In this document: in pieces, positions 26,202 to 34,856 of the stretch
Layout of the letters: the number at the start of each line of letters is the position of its first letter
How positions within the stretch are numbered: the stretch's first letter is position 1
Assembly (NCBI GenBank): GCA_964342155.1
Contig: CAYFEQ010000007.1
Location: forward strand, 1-53,461
DNA from: GCA-2701705 sp964342155
Lineage (GTDB): Bacteria; Pseudomonadota; Gammaproteobacteria; GCA-002705445; GCA-002716945
Direction of reading: 5' to 3'
DNA length: 53,461 bases
The notes under the pieces: model-generated
Seen by the model: the letters and a program-made list of their open reading frames with translations, nothing else
Told to the model about the DNA's origin: nothing
The model's database searches: none
Program-made: the position numbers and the translations under genes

Positions 26202-26954
26202 GTGTTAGAACATCTTTCTCTATTTTTTATATCCCTAATATCTAATTTATTTTCAGCTTTTTCTGGTGGTGGAGCAGGTGTTATACAACTGCCAGCAATA
26301 TTACTTATTTTTAATTTACCTTTTGTTGTAGCTTTAGCTACACACAAATTAGCAACTGTTGCTTTAGGTTTAGGAGCATCATTGAGATTCCTAAAAGAAA
26401 AAACAATAGAAAAAAAATTTTTCTTTGAGTCTATTGTTATAGGTGGGCCTGGCGTAATTATTGGTGCTAGCTTAATTGGTCATGTTGATAATAATGTTGC
26501 TAGAATTCTATTAGGTATATTAATAATATTCATTTCTATTTACTCATATATACAAAAGAATATTGGTCTAGGCGACTCTAATATTTCTCTTAATATTAAA
26601 CATAAAATTATTGGTTTTTTAATAATGTTTTTGATTGGCATAGTCAATGGATCATTATCAGCTGGAACGGGTTTATTTTTTACCATATGGATGGTTGTTT
26701 GGTATGGAATGAGTTATAAAAAAGCAATAGCCTACACATTAGTAATAGTTGGCTTCTTTTATAACGCTATAGGAGCGATAACTCTGGCAACGTATACTGA
26801 TGTCTTTTGGTTTATACTACCTGCCTTATTTTTTGGATCATTGATTGGAGGTTACTTAGGTGCGCATATAGCGCTCTCTAAAGATGATAAAACCATAAAA
26901 AATGTCTATCAAATTGTTACATTAATTGTCGGGCTAAAGCTTATTTATTCTTAA
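26202..26954 (+). CDS. TauE/SafE family membrane transporter
   Basis: A 250-residue, highly hydrophobic protein with about seven or eight membrane segments in two related halves. The glycine-rich SGGGAGVIQLPA (near residues 22-33) and the second-half SAGTGLFFTIWMV stretch are typical of the TauE/SafE (DUF81) family, whose members export sulfite, sulfoacetate or related organic anions. The substrate cannot be predicted here. The start is GTG, 1 base after argB stops. It converges on pyrE with a 1-base gap. Confidence 0.85.
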   Translation: MLEHLSLFFISLISNLFSAFSGGGAGVIQLPAILLIFNLPFVVALATHKLATVALGLGASLRFLKEKTIEKKFFFESIVIGGPGVIIGASLIGHVDNNVARILLGILIIFISIYSYIQKNIGLGDSNISLNIKHKIIGFLIMFLIGIVNGSLSAGTGLFFTIWMVVWYGMSYKKAIAYTLVIVGFFYNAIGAITLATYTDVFWFILPALFFGSLIGGYLGAHIALSKDDKTIKNVYQIVTLIVGLKLIYS

Positions 26955-26955
26955 A

Positions 26956-27591
26956 TCATCTTTTATATTTTGATATATATTCTGCCATGGAGGCTAGATG
27001 ATGGTTCAAAGACTTATTACTAGATAGGCATTCCTCTATATCACTAAGTGTAATTATCGAATAAACCCTTATTCCCAAATTTTGTATCTCCTCAGAAGCT
27101 CTTGTGTTTTCCCCTATCTCCATTCTATCTAACGCAACAAAAACACCAACACAAGTTGAGCCATGTTTTTTCAATAACTCTATTGATTCAACAATAGAAG
27201 AACCTGAAGATATAACATCATCAACAACTATAGCTTTGCCTTTTTTTATATGACCAGCTATTATCCCTCCATCACCATGTTTCTTTATTTCTTTTCTATT
27301 AAAACTATAAGGTTTAATTTGATTATGTTCATGAAACAACTGCATGCTTATAGAAGTAGCTAAAGGTATGCCTTTATATGCGGGACCAAATATGAATTCA
27401 AAATCTAGGGTTTGGTTATTTATTAAATCTACGTAATAAGAAGAAAGTTTATTTATTAAGAGACCATTATTACAAACTCCTGTATTGAAATAGTAAGGGC
27501 TTTTTCTTCCAGATTTGAGAGTGAAATCACCAAATTTAAGTATTTCGTTCTTTAGGGCAAAGTCTATAAAGTTCTTTTTGAGATCATTCAT
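26956..27591 (-). CDS. pyrE: orotate phosphoribosyltransferase
   Basis: Makes orotidine 5'-phosphate from orotate and PRPP in pyrimidine synthesis. It is 211 residues with FTLKSGRKSPYYFN near the N-terminus, the IFGPAYKGIPLA block and the PRPP loop IVVDDVISSGSS. It diverges from the ExoIII/Crc-like gene across 51 bases, the same pyrE/crc neighbourhood known in Pseudomonas. Confidence 0.96.
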   Translation of the reverse strand: MNDLKKNFIDFALKNEILKFGDFTLKSGRKSPYYFNTGVCNNGLLINKLSSYYVDLINNQTLDFEFIFGPAYKGIPLATSISMQLFHEHNQIKPYSFNRKEIKKHGDGGIIAGHIKKGKAIVVDDVISSGSSIVESIELLKKHGSTCVGVFVALDRMEIGENTRASEEIQNLGIRVYSIITLSDIEECLSSNKSLNHHLASMAEYISKYKR

Positions 27592-27642
27592 GAATGGATT
27601 TAATCTATACCGTCTTTATAATAACATAGTAAAAATTAGTTT

Positions 27643-28410
27643 ATGAGAGTTTTAACATTAAATGTCTGCGGAATAAGAGCAAGCCAAAAAAAGGGCCTGT
27701 ACGAATGGTTAAAAAGACAAAAAGCTGACTACATCTGTCTCCAAGAAGTAAGGGCTACTGAAGATCAAATTGATTCAAATTTGTTCACTTTAAATGGATA
27801 CACGAGGTACTTATCCATAGCAGAAAAGAAAGGTTATAGCGGCGTAGGTATTTATACAAAACATAAACCTGATAATATCTATAAAAATTTTGGATCTAAT
27901 TTCTTCTCTAAAGAAGGAAGATTTATTTCATTGGAATACAAAAAATATCGTATCATTTCAATTTATTTTCCATCTGGCTCTTCAAGTGAGGAGAGACAAA
28001 AACTTAAATATAAATTCATGTCAAAATTTGAGATATATCTTAAGAAAATTAGAAAAGATAAGAAAGCATCTATTATATGTGGGGATTGGAATATTGCACA
28101 TAAACAAATTGATATAAAAAACTGGAGATCCAATCAAAAGAACTCTGGCTTCTTACCGGAAGAGAGAGAATGGATGGATAAGATTATTGATAAATTTGGT
28201 TTTATAGATGCTTTTCGTAAAATAAATAATCTTCCAGATCAATATACTTGGTGGTCTAATAGAGGCAGAGCATGGCAAAAAAATGTGGGTTGGAGGATTG
28301 ATTATCATATAGTCACACCAAATATTAAGGATATAATAAAGAAAGCTAAAATATATAAAGATAAAAGGTTCTCAGATCATTCGCCTCTAATAATTGATTA
28401 TGATATCTAA
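27643..28410 (+). CDS. exodeoxyribonuclease III family protein, Crc-like with nuclease residues intact
   Basis: 255-residue EEP-fold protein. Its sequence follows Pseudomonas Crc closely (FPSG block, KFKFM-like KYKFMSKF, DIKNWR, GFLPEEREWMD, GWRIDYHIVTP), and its position beside pyrE is that of crc. Crc in Pseudomonas is a non-nucleolytic translational repressor partner of Hfq. Here the metal and catalytic residues are all present: E35 in LQEVRA, D148 and N150 in GDWNIAH, and D245/H246 in SDHSPL. It may therefore be an active AP endonuclease/exonuclease. A canonical ExoIII is also encoded at 48708-49502. It overlaps ampG by 17 bases. Confidence 0.85.
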   Translation: MRVLTLNVCGIRASQKKGLYEWLKRQKADYICLQEVRATEDQIDSNLFTLNGYTRYLSIAEKKGYSGVGIYTKHKPDNIYKNFGSNFFSKEGRFISLEYKKYRIISIYFPSGSSSEERQKLKYKFMSKFEIYLKKIRKDKKASIICGDWNIAHKQIDIKNWRSNQKNSGFLPEEREWMDKIIDKFGFIDAFRKINNLPDQYTWWSNRGRAWQKNVGWRIDYHIVTPNIKDIIKKAKIYKDKRFSDHSPLIIDYDI

Positions 28411-29647
28411 ATACATAAATAAAGTTTTAATCTCAATCAACCCATACTTAGAAAAAAAGATGGTTATTACTTTAGTAATGGGCTTTGTTTCTGGCGTTCC
28501 ATTACTCCTAACAATCACTCTTTTACAGGCATGGTTAACAGATACGGGTATTGCAAAATCTACTATTGGGTTATTCGCTCTCGTTGGTCTTCCTTATTCA
28601 CTAAAATTTTTATGGGCACCTGTATTTGATAGATATATAATCAATGCCTTAGGAAGAAGAAGGGGTTGGCTGATTGTTAGTCAAGTTGCTTTGATTATTT
28701 CAATCATAGGCCTTGGAATGACAAACCCTAGTTTAAGTGCATTCAACGTAGCTGTTTTAGCTCTTTTAGTTACTTTCTTTTCTGCATCTCAAGACATAAT
28801 CATTGATGCCTATCGAAGAGAATCTTTGCTTGATGAGGAACAAACTCTTGGTGCATCTGCATATGTCTTAGGCTATAGGATCGGAGCTCTTGCCGCAGGT
28901 GCAGGAGGATTGATTTTAGCTGACTATATTTCATATCAATTAGTTTACATGTTTATGGCAATTATTATGTTGATAGGTGTTTCTGCTACCATAATTGCTG
29001 ATGAGCCATTGCAAGAAGATGAGCCTAAAAGCTTGAAAGATGCCGTGATAAACCCTTTTACTGAATTTTTCAACAGGAAGGGATATAAATCAGCAATTCT
29101 AATTTTACTTTTTGTACTACTCTACAAAGTTGGCGACACCATGGCACATTCTTTGAGTACAAATTTCTATTTAGATATTGGATTTACTAAATCACAAATT
29201 GGAACAGTTGTGAAAATCTTTGGTTTAGTTGCAACATTAATTGGTGCTTTTTTAGGAGGTCTGATATCACTAAGAATAGGTTTATATAAATCTTTAATCA
29301 TCTTTGGTCTCTTTCAAGCCATAGCCACACTTGGCTTTTCTGTGTTAGCAGCTCTGGGTAACTACATAAGTTTATTAATGATTGTTATTTCATTAGAAAA
29401 CTTAGCTGCTGGGATGGGCTATACTGCATATTTAGCATTTATTGCCAACATGACAAACAAAGAATTTACAGCAACACAGTTTGCTCTAATGACAGCTTTA
29501 ATGTCAATTCCAAGAACATTTTTCTCAGGTTCATCTGGATATTTGGTAGAAATGATGGACTGGCAAATGTATTTTATATTCTGTTCATTGATTGCAATTC
29601 CTGCTCTAATAATACTTATGAAAATAAAACGGGATATTAAAATATGA
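28394..29647 (+). CDS. ampG: AmpG-like MFS permease (muropeptide transporter family)
   Basis: 417-residue major facilitator protein with about 12 to 14 membrane segments. The loop GLPYSLKFLWAPVFDRY followed by GRRRGW and the SASQDIIIDAYRRE helix are signatures of the AmpG/PAT subgroup. AmpG imports anhydromuropeptides for cell-wall recycling, and other subgroup members carry acetyl-CoA or unknown substrates. The cytosolic recycling enzymes are not in the window, so the substrate is inferred. It overlaps the upstream nuclease gene by 17 bases and rraA by 4. Confidence 0.85.
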   Translation: MIMISKYINKVLISINPYLEKKMVITLVMGFVSGVPLLLTITLLQAWLTDTGIAKSTIGLFALVGLPYSLKFLWAPVFDRYIINALGRRRGWLIVSQVALIISIIGLGMTNPSLSAFNVAVLALLVTFFSASQDIIIDAYRRESLLDEEQTLGASAYVLGYRIGALAAGAGGLILADYISYQLVYMFMAIIMLIGVSATIIADEPLQEDEPKSLKDAVINPFTEFFNRKGYKSAILILLFVLLYKVGDTMAHSLSTNFYLDIGFTKSQIGTVVKIFGLVATLIGAFLGGLISLRIGLYKSLIIFGLFQAIATLGFSVLAALGNYISLLMIVISLENLAAGMGYTAYLAFIANMTNKEFTATQFALMTALMSIPRTFFSGSSGYLVEMMDWQMYFIFCSLIAIPALIILMKIKRDIKI

Positions 29648-30132
29648 CAATATTTTCTGTTGCTGATTTATGTGATGAAAATCAAGAAATACAAATTGCT
29701 CAACCAATTTTCAAACTCTTTGGTAAGAAACACTCATTCTGTGGGAAAATCAAAACTGTCCAAGTTTTAGATGACAATTCTTTAGTTAAAAAACTTCTAG
29801 ACGAAAAAGTAGATGGTGATGTTATGGTTATAGATGGCGCGGGCTCTTTAAATTGTTCATTAGTTGGTGACAATTTAGCAAAAAAAGCAAGCAATAATGG
29901 GTGGGTAGGTTTTGTTATAAATGGATGTATTAGGGATTCTGAAATAATAAATAACATGCCAATAGGCATAAAAGCTATAAATACTTGTCCTAAAAAAAGC
30001 GTTAATAATGATCAGGGTACTCTTGGTGAGAGGCTTGAGTTTGCAGATATTTTTTTTGAAGAAGGTATGTACCTTTACTCAGATTCTGATGGATTAATTG
30101 TTTCAGAAAAAAACCTACTAAAAAATAAATGA
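29644..30132 (+). CDS. rraA: RraA family protein (regulator of RNase E activity A)
   Basis: 162 residues, the size of E. coli RraA, with the N-terminal SVADLCDEN, the VMVIDGAGSLNCSLVGDNLA block and GFVINGCIRD. RraA inhibits RNase E by binding its scaffold region. Related proteins are 4-hydroxy-4-methyl-2-oxoglutarate aldolases that use the GxxD/RD residues visible here, so either role is possible. Length and sequence favour RraA. It has 4-base overlaps with ampG and ccmA, an unusual placement for rraA. Confidence 0.88.
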   Translation: MTIFSVADLCDENQEIQIAQPIFKLFGKKHSFCGKIKTVQVLDDNSLVKKLLDEKVDGDVMVIDGAGSLNCSLVGDNLAKKASNNGWVGFVINGCIRDSEIINNMPIGIKAINTCPKKSVNNDQGTLGERLEFADIFFEEGMYLYSDSDGLIVSEKNLLKNK

Positions 30133-30740
30133 CTGAGAATCTTATAAGGGTTAGAAATTTATCTGTAACTAGAAATGGCTATACTGTATTTTCTGATATT
30201 TCGTTTGATTTATTAAAATCTCAAGCAATAAATATTTTTGGCTCTAATGGTTCAGGAAAGACTACTTTACTAAAGGCAATCATAGGTTTAACGGAGCCAT
30301 CAGATGGTGATGTTGAAAATTTTAATGCAGAAAACACATTTGAAAAATTCGTCTTCATTGGTCACAAATCTGGTTTAAAAAATGATCTTACTGTTAAAGA
30401 AAATTTGTGTTTTTTTCAAAATCTCTATGATGTTCAAAACTATGAAATGATTGATAATGCATTAGAGAATTATAAAATGTCTAATTATGTTAATACACCG
30501 ATAAAACAACTATCTCATGGTCAAAGAAAAAGAATTTCCTTGATAAAAACACTGATTACTAAATCTCTTGTATGGATAATAGATGAGCCATATAGCTCCC
30601 TTGATGAAGATGGCATAAATATCTTCAATGAGTTAGCACAAAACCATCTAAATAAAAATGGAGGGTTAATTTTAACCAATCATAAACCTTTAAAAAAGAT
30701 TTTTACTAATAATTTAAATATAGGTTTAGGTTCCCAATGA
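30129..30740 (+). CDS. ccmA: cytochrome c maturation ATP-binding protein CcmA
   Basis: ATPase of the CcmABCD complex that releases holo-CcmE carrying heme in system I cytochrome c biogenesis. It is 203 residues with Walker A GSNGSGKTT (38-46), the ABC signature LSHGQRKR and Walker B LVWIIDEPYSSLD. It has 4-base overlaps with rraA and ccmB. The partner ccmC is in opposite orientation and the later genes (ccmD-I) are not seen. Confidence 0.95.
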   Translation: MTENLIRVRNLSVTRNGYTVFSDISFDLLKSQAINIFGSNGSGKTTLLKAIIGLTEPSDGDVENFNAENTFEKFVFIGHKSGLKNDLTVKENLCFFQNLYDVQNYEMIDNALENYKMSNYVNTPIKQLSHGQRKRISLIKTLITKSLVWIIDEPYSSLDEDGINIFNELAQNHLNKNGGLILTNHKPLKKIFTNNLNIGLGSQ

Positions 30741-31405
30741 AGTCTTTTAGATCTATTATTCTCAAAGAAATACTACTTATAAAAAGATCTGGTTACGAGA
30801 GTTTTTTTCCTATTATTTATCTTTTTATAATAATGGTTTTCTTTAATATATCTCTGGGCTATGTGGAAAAAGTTGTTATGCAGGAACTTATTCCGCTTAT
30901 GATATGGGTTTCTTGTTTGCTTGTCTGTGTTCTTAATGTAGAAAATATTTTTAAAGACGACTACGAAGATGGGTCTCTAGAAATTTTTCTTATCGATGAT
31001 CAAAATTTAGAAATAAATGTATTGGCAAAAGTATTTTCTCATTGGCTCATTTCTAATCTACCAATAATATTTGTTGCTCCTATTATTGCATTAGTATTAG
31101 GAATAAATAGTCAAACAAGCCTTGTTCTATTTTTAAGTCTAATTCTAGGAACACCAACTTTGAGTTTAATTGGTTCCATTGCAGGAGCACTTACAGTTAG
31201 TCTAAAGAAAAATAAAATACTTGTTTCAATTATTGTACTACCTCTTTACATCCCTGTTCTAATTTTTGGAACTTCTGCAGTTAATAATTCTTATTTTAGC
31301 TTGAGCTTTATTTCAGAATTATATCTTTTAAGTATAATTTTTTTAATATTTTTGTTAATAACACCAATAATTTGTGCTAAATCACTGAAGATTAGTTTGG
31401 ACTAA
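30737..31405 (+). CDS. ccmB: cytochrome c maturation membrane protein CcmB
   Basis: Membrane subunit of the CcmAB transporter-like complex. The 222-residue protein has six hydrophobic segments. The N-terminal RSIILKEILL and the central LEIFLIDDQNLEINVLAKVFSHW region are typical of CcmB. The last bases overlap the 3' end of ccmC on the other strand by 4, so transcription converges here without a terminator. Confidence 0.94.
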   Translation: MKSFRSIILKEILLIKRSGYESFFPIIYLFIIMVFFNISLGYVEKVVMQELIPLMIWVSCLLVCVLNVENIFKDDYEDGSLEIFLIDDQNLEINVLAKVFSHWLISNLPIIFVAPIIALVLGINSQTSLVLFLSLILGTPTLSLIGSIAGALTVSLKKNKILVSIIVLPLYIPVLIFGTSAVNNSYFSLSFISELYLLSIIFLIFLLITPIICAKSLKISLD

Positions 31406-32133
31406 ATATTTTTTACCCAAGCCTTATTTCTTTCTCTAGTTAAAAGAATATTTCTAGCTGATAAAAATAAAGAGCCAAAAAAATAGAATGTAAACCCGAT
31501 AGATACATATATTAGAGGTATTAACATCTCAGTTGAAATTGAAGGTGTGCCTATTTTCATGACACTAGGTCCTTGATGTAATGTATTCCACCATTCAACA
31601 GAAAAGTGGATTATAGGTATATTAATTAACCCTACTATTGCCAATATGTTTGCTGCTCTTGCTCCTTTTTTATAATCATCAAAAGAATAATTTAATAATA
31701 TTATTGATATATAAATAAAGAATAGTATTAATTCTGACGTGAGCCGAGCATCCCAAACCCACCATGTCCCCCACATAGGTTTGCCCCAAATTGCTCCTGT
31801 TACTAGAGTTAGAAATGTAAATAATGCTCCAATTTTTGCAGCAGATATTGATAAAACTTCAAAAACTTTTATTCTCCAAACTAGTGAAACTATCGAACAA
31901 AAAGCAAGGACAGAATAAGCAAATAGAGAAAGCCAAGCACTAGGTACATGAACATACATAATTCTGAAGGCATCACCTTGTTGATAGTCTGGGGGAACAA
32001 TAAATAATCCTTGGTAAATACCATATGAAATAAGGATTAAAGATATAGACAATAGCCATGGTGTAAGCTGAGTTGTAAAAAAATAAAACCCATTAGGTGA
32101 AATTTTATTAAAAATGTTCTTTAACATACTCAT
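31402..32133 (-). CDS. ccmC: heme exporter / cytochrome c maturation protein CcmC
   Basis: Delivers heme to CcmE at the periplasmic face. It has six transmembrane segments, the tryptophan-rich WWD-type motif in KPMWGTWWVWDARLTSE, and flanking histidines in YVHVPSAW and HFSVEWWNTLHQ, which hold the heme iron. An in-frame start at 32208 exists, but the ATG at 32133 (MSMLKNIFNK) gives 243 residues, the family length, and drops an atypical 25-residue extension. It is inverted relative to ccmAB and no ccmD follows. Confidence 0.94.
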   Translation of the reverse strand: MSMLKNIFNKISPNGFYFFTTQLTPWLLSISLILISYGIYQGLFIVPPDYQQGDAFRIMYVHVPSAWLSLFAYSVLAFCSIVSLVWRIKVFEVLSISAAKIGALFTFLTLVTGAIWGKPMWGTWWVWDARLTSELILFFIYISIILLNYSFDDYKKGARAANILAIVGLINIPIIHFSVEWWNTLHQGPSVMKIGTPSISTEMLIPLIYVSIGFTFYFFGSLFLSARNILLTRERNKAWVKNI

Positions 32134-32176
32134 AAAATTGATATTTATGATAACATAAAAGTCAATTGAATATTTA

Positions 32177-32320
32177 GTGAAAAAAAAATCCCAGTCAAAA
32201 CTGCCCAAAAATTATGAAGCCATTGCCTTCACTTGGACAAAATCAAAGCATGGTAAATATAAATTATTGAAAAAAATAAATAAAAAAGCTTATAGAAAAT
32301 CTTTAGATATTAAGAAGTAA
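32177..32320 (+). CDS. possible small basic protein, 47 residues
   Basis: A GTG-initiated ORF occupies the space between the true ccmC start and the cysQ stop, overlapping cysQ by 11 bases on the opposite strand. It would encode a lysine-rich protein with a central NYEAIAFTWTKSKHGKY stretch and a basic tail. There is no clear Shine-Dalgarno, and A-rich DNA easily gives lysine-rich ORFs, so it may not be a gene. I do not recognise a family. Confidence 0.25.
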   Translation: MKKKSQSKLPKNYEAIAFTWTKSKHGKYKLLKKINKKAYRKSLDIKK

Positions 32321-33116
32321 TTGATTTTATTATTTCATTCCAATCAAATCCCTGATCTCCTATTACAAAAAATTCGCTGTTGATATATTCACGATTTTTA
32401 TTATAACGTAATCTTTTCATTGACTTATCTACAACTATACCTCCAGCTTCTTCAATTATGCACTGGCCTGAAGCAGTATCCCACTCGTGAGTAGGTCCTA
32501 ATCGAGGATAGAAGCTGCCTTGCCCAGATGCAACATAACCAAATTTTAATGCGCTACTAGTAGTAATGATTTCTAAATTATCAAATTGTTTCTTTAATTT
32601 TTTACAAACATCTTCATGAATAGATGAGCTTGTGTAAACTATGACCTTTTCAGATTCCAACATTGTCTTTGTTTTAATTATTGTGGGCTGTTCTTTTTTT
32701 ACTTTTCTAAAAGCTCCATTATTCTTAAAGGCATAGTAAAATATTTCAAATATGGGAGAGTATATTAGCCCAAGAATTGGTTCGTTATTCTGGATTAGTG
32801 CAATATTAATACAAAAATGGTTATTTCCTCGTAAATAATTTTTAGTTCCGTCTAAAGGATCAATAATCCAAAAAAAATCTGATCTTTTTGTTGATGTTTG
32901 GTCTTCCTCAGAAACTATTGGTATATCAGGGGTTAATTTAACTAGGGCACCTTCAATCATATTACTTGATGTTATATCTATATCAGTAACTGGTGTTTGA
33001 TTCTCTTTAACCCTAATTTCTAAAATTTCTTTATGGTTCTTAATTTGATATTTACCTGTTTCTACACTGATATCTTGCAGACTAGGTAGAATATCTTCAA
33101 AATCAGAAAAGTTCAT
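32310..33116 (-). CDS. cysQ: 3'(2'),5'-bisphosphate nucleotidase CysQ
   Basis: Hydrolyses PAP (and PAPS) to AMP, clearing a by-product of sulfate activation. It is 268 residues of the inositol monophosphatase-like superfamily with metal motifs SEEDQT, DPLDGTKNYLRGN (near 87-99) and WDTASGQCIIEEAGG. The nudE-cysQ pair is common in gammaproteobacteria, and here they overlap by 4 bases. An inositol monophosphatase activity is the less likely alternative. Confidence 0.9.
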   Translation of the reverse strand: MNFSDFEDILPSLQDISVETGKYQIKNHKEILEIRVKENQTPVTDIDITSSNMIEGALVKLTPDIPIVSEEDQTSTKRSDFFWIIDPLDGTKNYLRGNNHFCINIALIQNNEPILGLIYSPIFEIFYYAFKNNGAFRKVKKEQPTIIKTKTMLESEKVIVYTSSSIHEDVCKKLKKQFDNLEIITTSSALKFGYVASGQGSFYPRLGPTHEWDTASGQCIIEEAGGIVVDKSMKRLRYNKNREYINSEFFVIGDQGFDWNEIIKSITS

Positions 33117-33652
33117 AATTTAATATCCATATGTTTTTCAAATAAATATATACAAGCAATTGCACGGGATTCTATATTATTATTTTTTTGAGCAATTAAT
33201 GTTTTAATTTTATTAAGATCACATTTAATTACTGTTAATTCTTCAGGCTCATCACCACTGAGTTTTGATGGCTCTAAATCTTCTGCTAAAAAAATGTGTG
33301 TGTCATGATCAATATACCCTGGCGCAAGACTCAGCGTGAAAATATGTGACAGTTTTTTAGACTTAAATCCAATTTCTTCTTGTAACTCTCTATTAGCTGC
33401 TTCATTTATAGTTTCTCCATCATCTACCCTACCTTTTGGAAAGGATATTGCATAATCATCAATCGCTGCAGCAAATTCTTTTACGAAGTAAAGTTTGTTA
33501 TTTTGGAAAGGTATAATCATTACAGCGCCATGACCTTTACCTGAAATTACCTCATATTCTCTATGTATATTTTTTTTAAATTCTATTTCTAATTCTTTTA
33601 TTGTAAACAATCTTGTACTTACAATGGTTTTTTTATTCTTAATAATAGGCAT
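33113..33652 (-). CDS. nudE: ADP compounds hydrolase NudE
   Basis: Nudix hydrolase acting on ADP-ribose, Ap3A and NADH. The Nudix box starts at GRVDDGE and ends in REL-x-EE-x-G, complete. An upstream start at 33715 would add 21 hydrophobic residues. The ATG at 33652 (MPIIKNKKTI) gives 179 residues, close to E. coli NudE, and leaves room for the divergent yrfG promoter. The neighbours cysQ and yrfG are the usual ones. Confidence 0.9.
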   Translation of the reverse strand: MPIIKNKKTIVSTRLFTIKELEIEFKKNIHREYEVISGKGHGAVMIIPFQNNKLYFVKEFAAAIDDYAISFPKGRVDDGETINEAANRELQEEIGFKSKKLSHIFTLSLAPGYIDHDTHIFLAEDLEPSKLSGDEPEELTVIKCDLNKIKTLIAQKNNNIESRAIACIYLFEKHMDIKL

Positions 33653-33724
33653 ATTAATAAAGTAAATTTTTAATGCAATTATAGTTAAATAAATCATACA
33701 ATATAGCTTATGCAATTGAAAGTT

Positions 33725-34357
33725 ATGAAAAATTTTTTGATTGATTTAGACGGAGTTATTCTAAATCTTGAATATGATAATTTTTTTTGGCAGGAACATA
33801 TACCGCAAGTCTATGCAAAAATACATAAGGTAAGCTTTACTCAAGCACAATCTATAACACGACAAATTTTTAATTATAAGAGAAAAACTATGGATTGGTA
33901 TGATATAGATTATTGGTCAAATATGCTTGCTATAGATATAAAAAAAGAAAAAGAGAGGAATATGGAAAAAATTAAACTTTTGAAAGGAGCTGAAGATTTT
34001 TTAAAGAACCTATCAAAAAATAATAAAAATTTATTTTTAATAACTAATGCTCATAAAAAAACTCTCAATGTTAAAATGAAAAAGTACGATATAAGGAAAT
34101 ACTTTAAATCGATTGTTTGTTCTCATGAACTTAATTATATTAAAGAAGAAATACAGTTTTGGTATATACTCAAAAATAAACTACAGATCAGTTTTGAAGA
34201 TAGCGTTTTAATTGAAGATACATTAGATAATTTAATTGCTGCACAGTCAGCAGGTTTAAAAAACCTTGTTTACATAAGTAAGAAAAAGTCACTATCAAGG
34301 ATAATTGATCCTTTAACAACAGAATATTTTTCAGACCTGTCTTCTGCATTTCAATAA
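33725..34357 (+). CDS. yrfG: HAD-family nucleotidase YrfG-like (GMP/IMP phosphatase)
   Basis: HAD hydrolase with motif I DLDGV (near residue 8), an alpha-helical cap, motif II LITNAH, a lysine before the third motif, and motif III LIEDTLDNLIAAQSAG. E. coli YrfG dephosphorylates GMP and IMP, and the nudE-yrfG neighbourhood is conserved. The start at 33725 (MKNFLIDLDG) is preferred to 33710 because it places motif I at the usual distance. Its 3' end overlaps the convergent ubiC by 27 bases, the largest such overlap in the window. Confidence 0.85.
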   Translation: MKNFLIDLDGVILNLEYDNFFWQEHIPQVYAKIHKVSFTQAQSITRQIFNYKRKTMDWYDIDYWSNMLAIDIKKEKERNMEKIKLLKGAEDFLKNLSKNNKNLFLITNAHKKTLNVKMKKYDIRKYFKSIVCSHELNYIKEEIQFWYILKNKLQISFEDSVLIEDTLDNLIAAQSAGLKNLVYISKKKSLSRIIDPLTTEYFSDLSSAFQ

Positions 34358-34855
34358 AGTTAAGGTCTCTGATTTTAGGGTCGTAGGAAAATATTCCCTA
34401 ACTAAAACATACTTTTTCTTATATCTATAAACTATAGACCTACAAATTTGATTGTCTATATTTTTAAAAGTTGTACGTAGCCTTTTGAATTTATTTGGTT
34501 TGAGAATATATGTTCCTAATGATTTGTTCCCTAACATTTTCAACCGTTTTTCTTTACCATTAAGATACTTTATAGGAAAAAAACTTTCTGCTTTGATAGG
34601 TTCAAACTTATCAGATTTTAATATGACTCTTCTATATATAACATAACCTTTAAATATATTATTTAGATCAAAAAGATTTTTATTGGATAGGTAAAAACTT
34701 TTTTGTTTAATTATATCTATGTTGAATTCTTTCTTTGAGAGATTTTGTAATCTTTTTGTCAAAGAATCATTATCTATACATAAAAGTCTAAACTTACTAT
34801 TAAAGAACTTAAGCTGTTTTTCTTCAATCCATTTACTTAAATATTTATATCTCAT
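34331..34855 (-). CDS. ubiC: chorismate--pyruvate lyase UbiC
   Basis: Cleaves chorismate to 4-hydroxybenzoate, the first committed step of ubiquinone synthesis. The 174-residue protein is divergent but keeps the UbiC landmarks: YVIYRRVIL (cf. the family ARTVIP strand), LGNKSLGTYIL and a C-terminal VREYFP with the catalytic glutamate. Sequence is lysine-rich, as expected in an AT-rich genome. It is 1 base downstream of recG at the end of the lptM-recG run. UbiA, which uses its product, is at 19493-20344. Confidence 0.82.
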   Translation of the reverse strand: MRYKYLSKWIEEKQLKFFNSKFRLLCIDNDSLTKRLQNLSKKEFNIDIIKQKSFYLSNKNLFDLNNIFKGYVIYRRVILKSDKFEPIKAESFFPIKYLNGKEKRLKMLGNKSLGTYILKPNKFKRLRTTFKNIDNQICRSIVYRYKKKYVLVREYFPTTLKSETLTLLKCRRQV

Positions 34856-34856
34856 C

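Noticed and set aside
27643..28410. Treating the two ExoIII-fold genes as a recent duplication
   Set aside because: The two proteins differ throughout and each fits its own subfamily (Crc-like versus canonical ExoIII), so they are old paralogues.
32134..32208. Extended N-terminus of CcmC
   Set aside because: The extension is outside the family length, and the ATG at 32133 gives the canonical protein.
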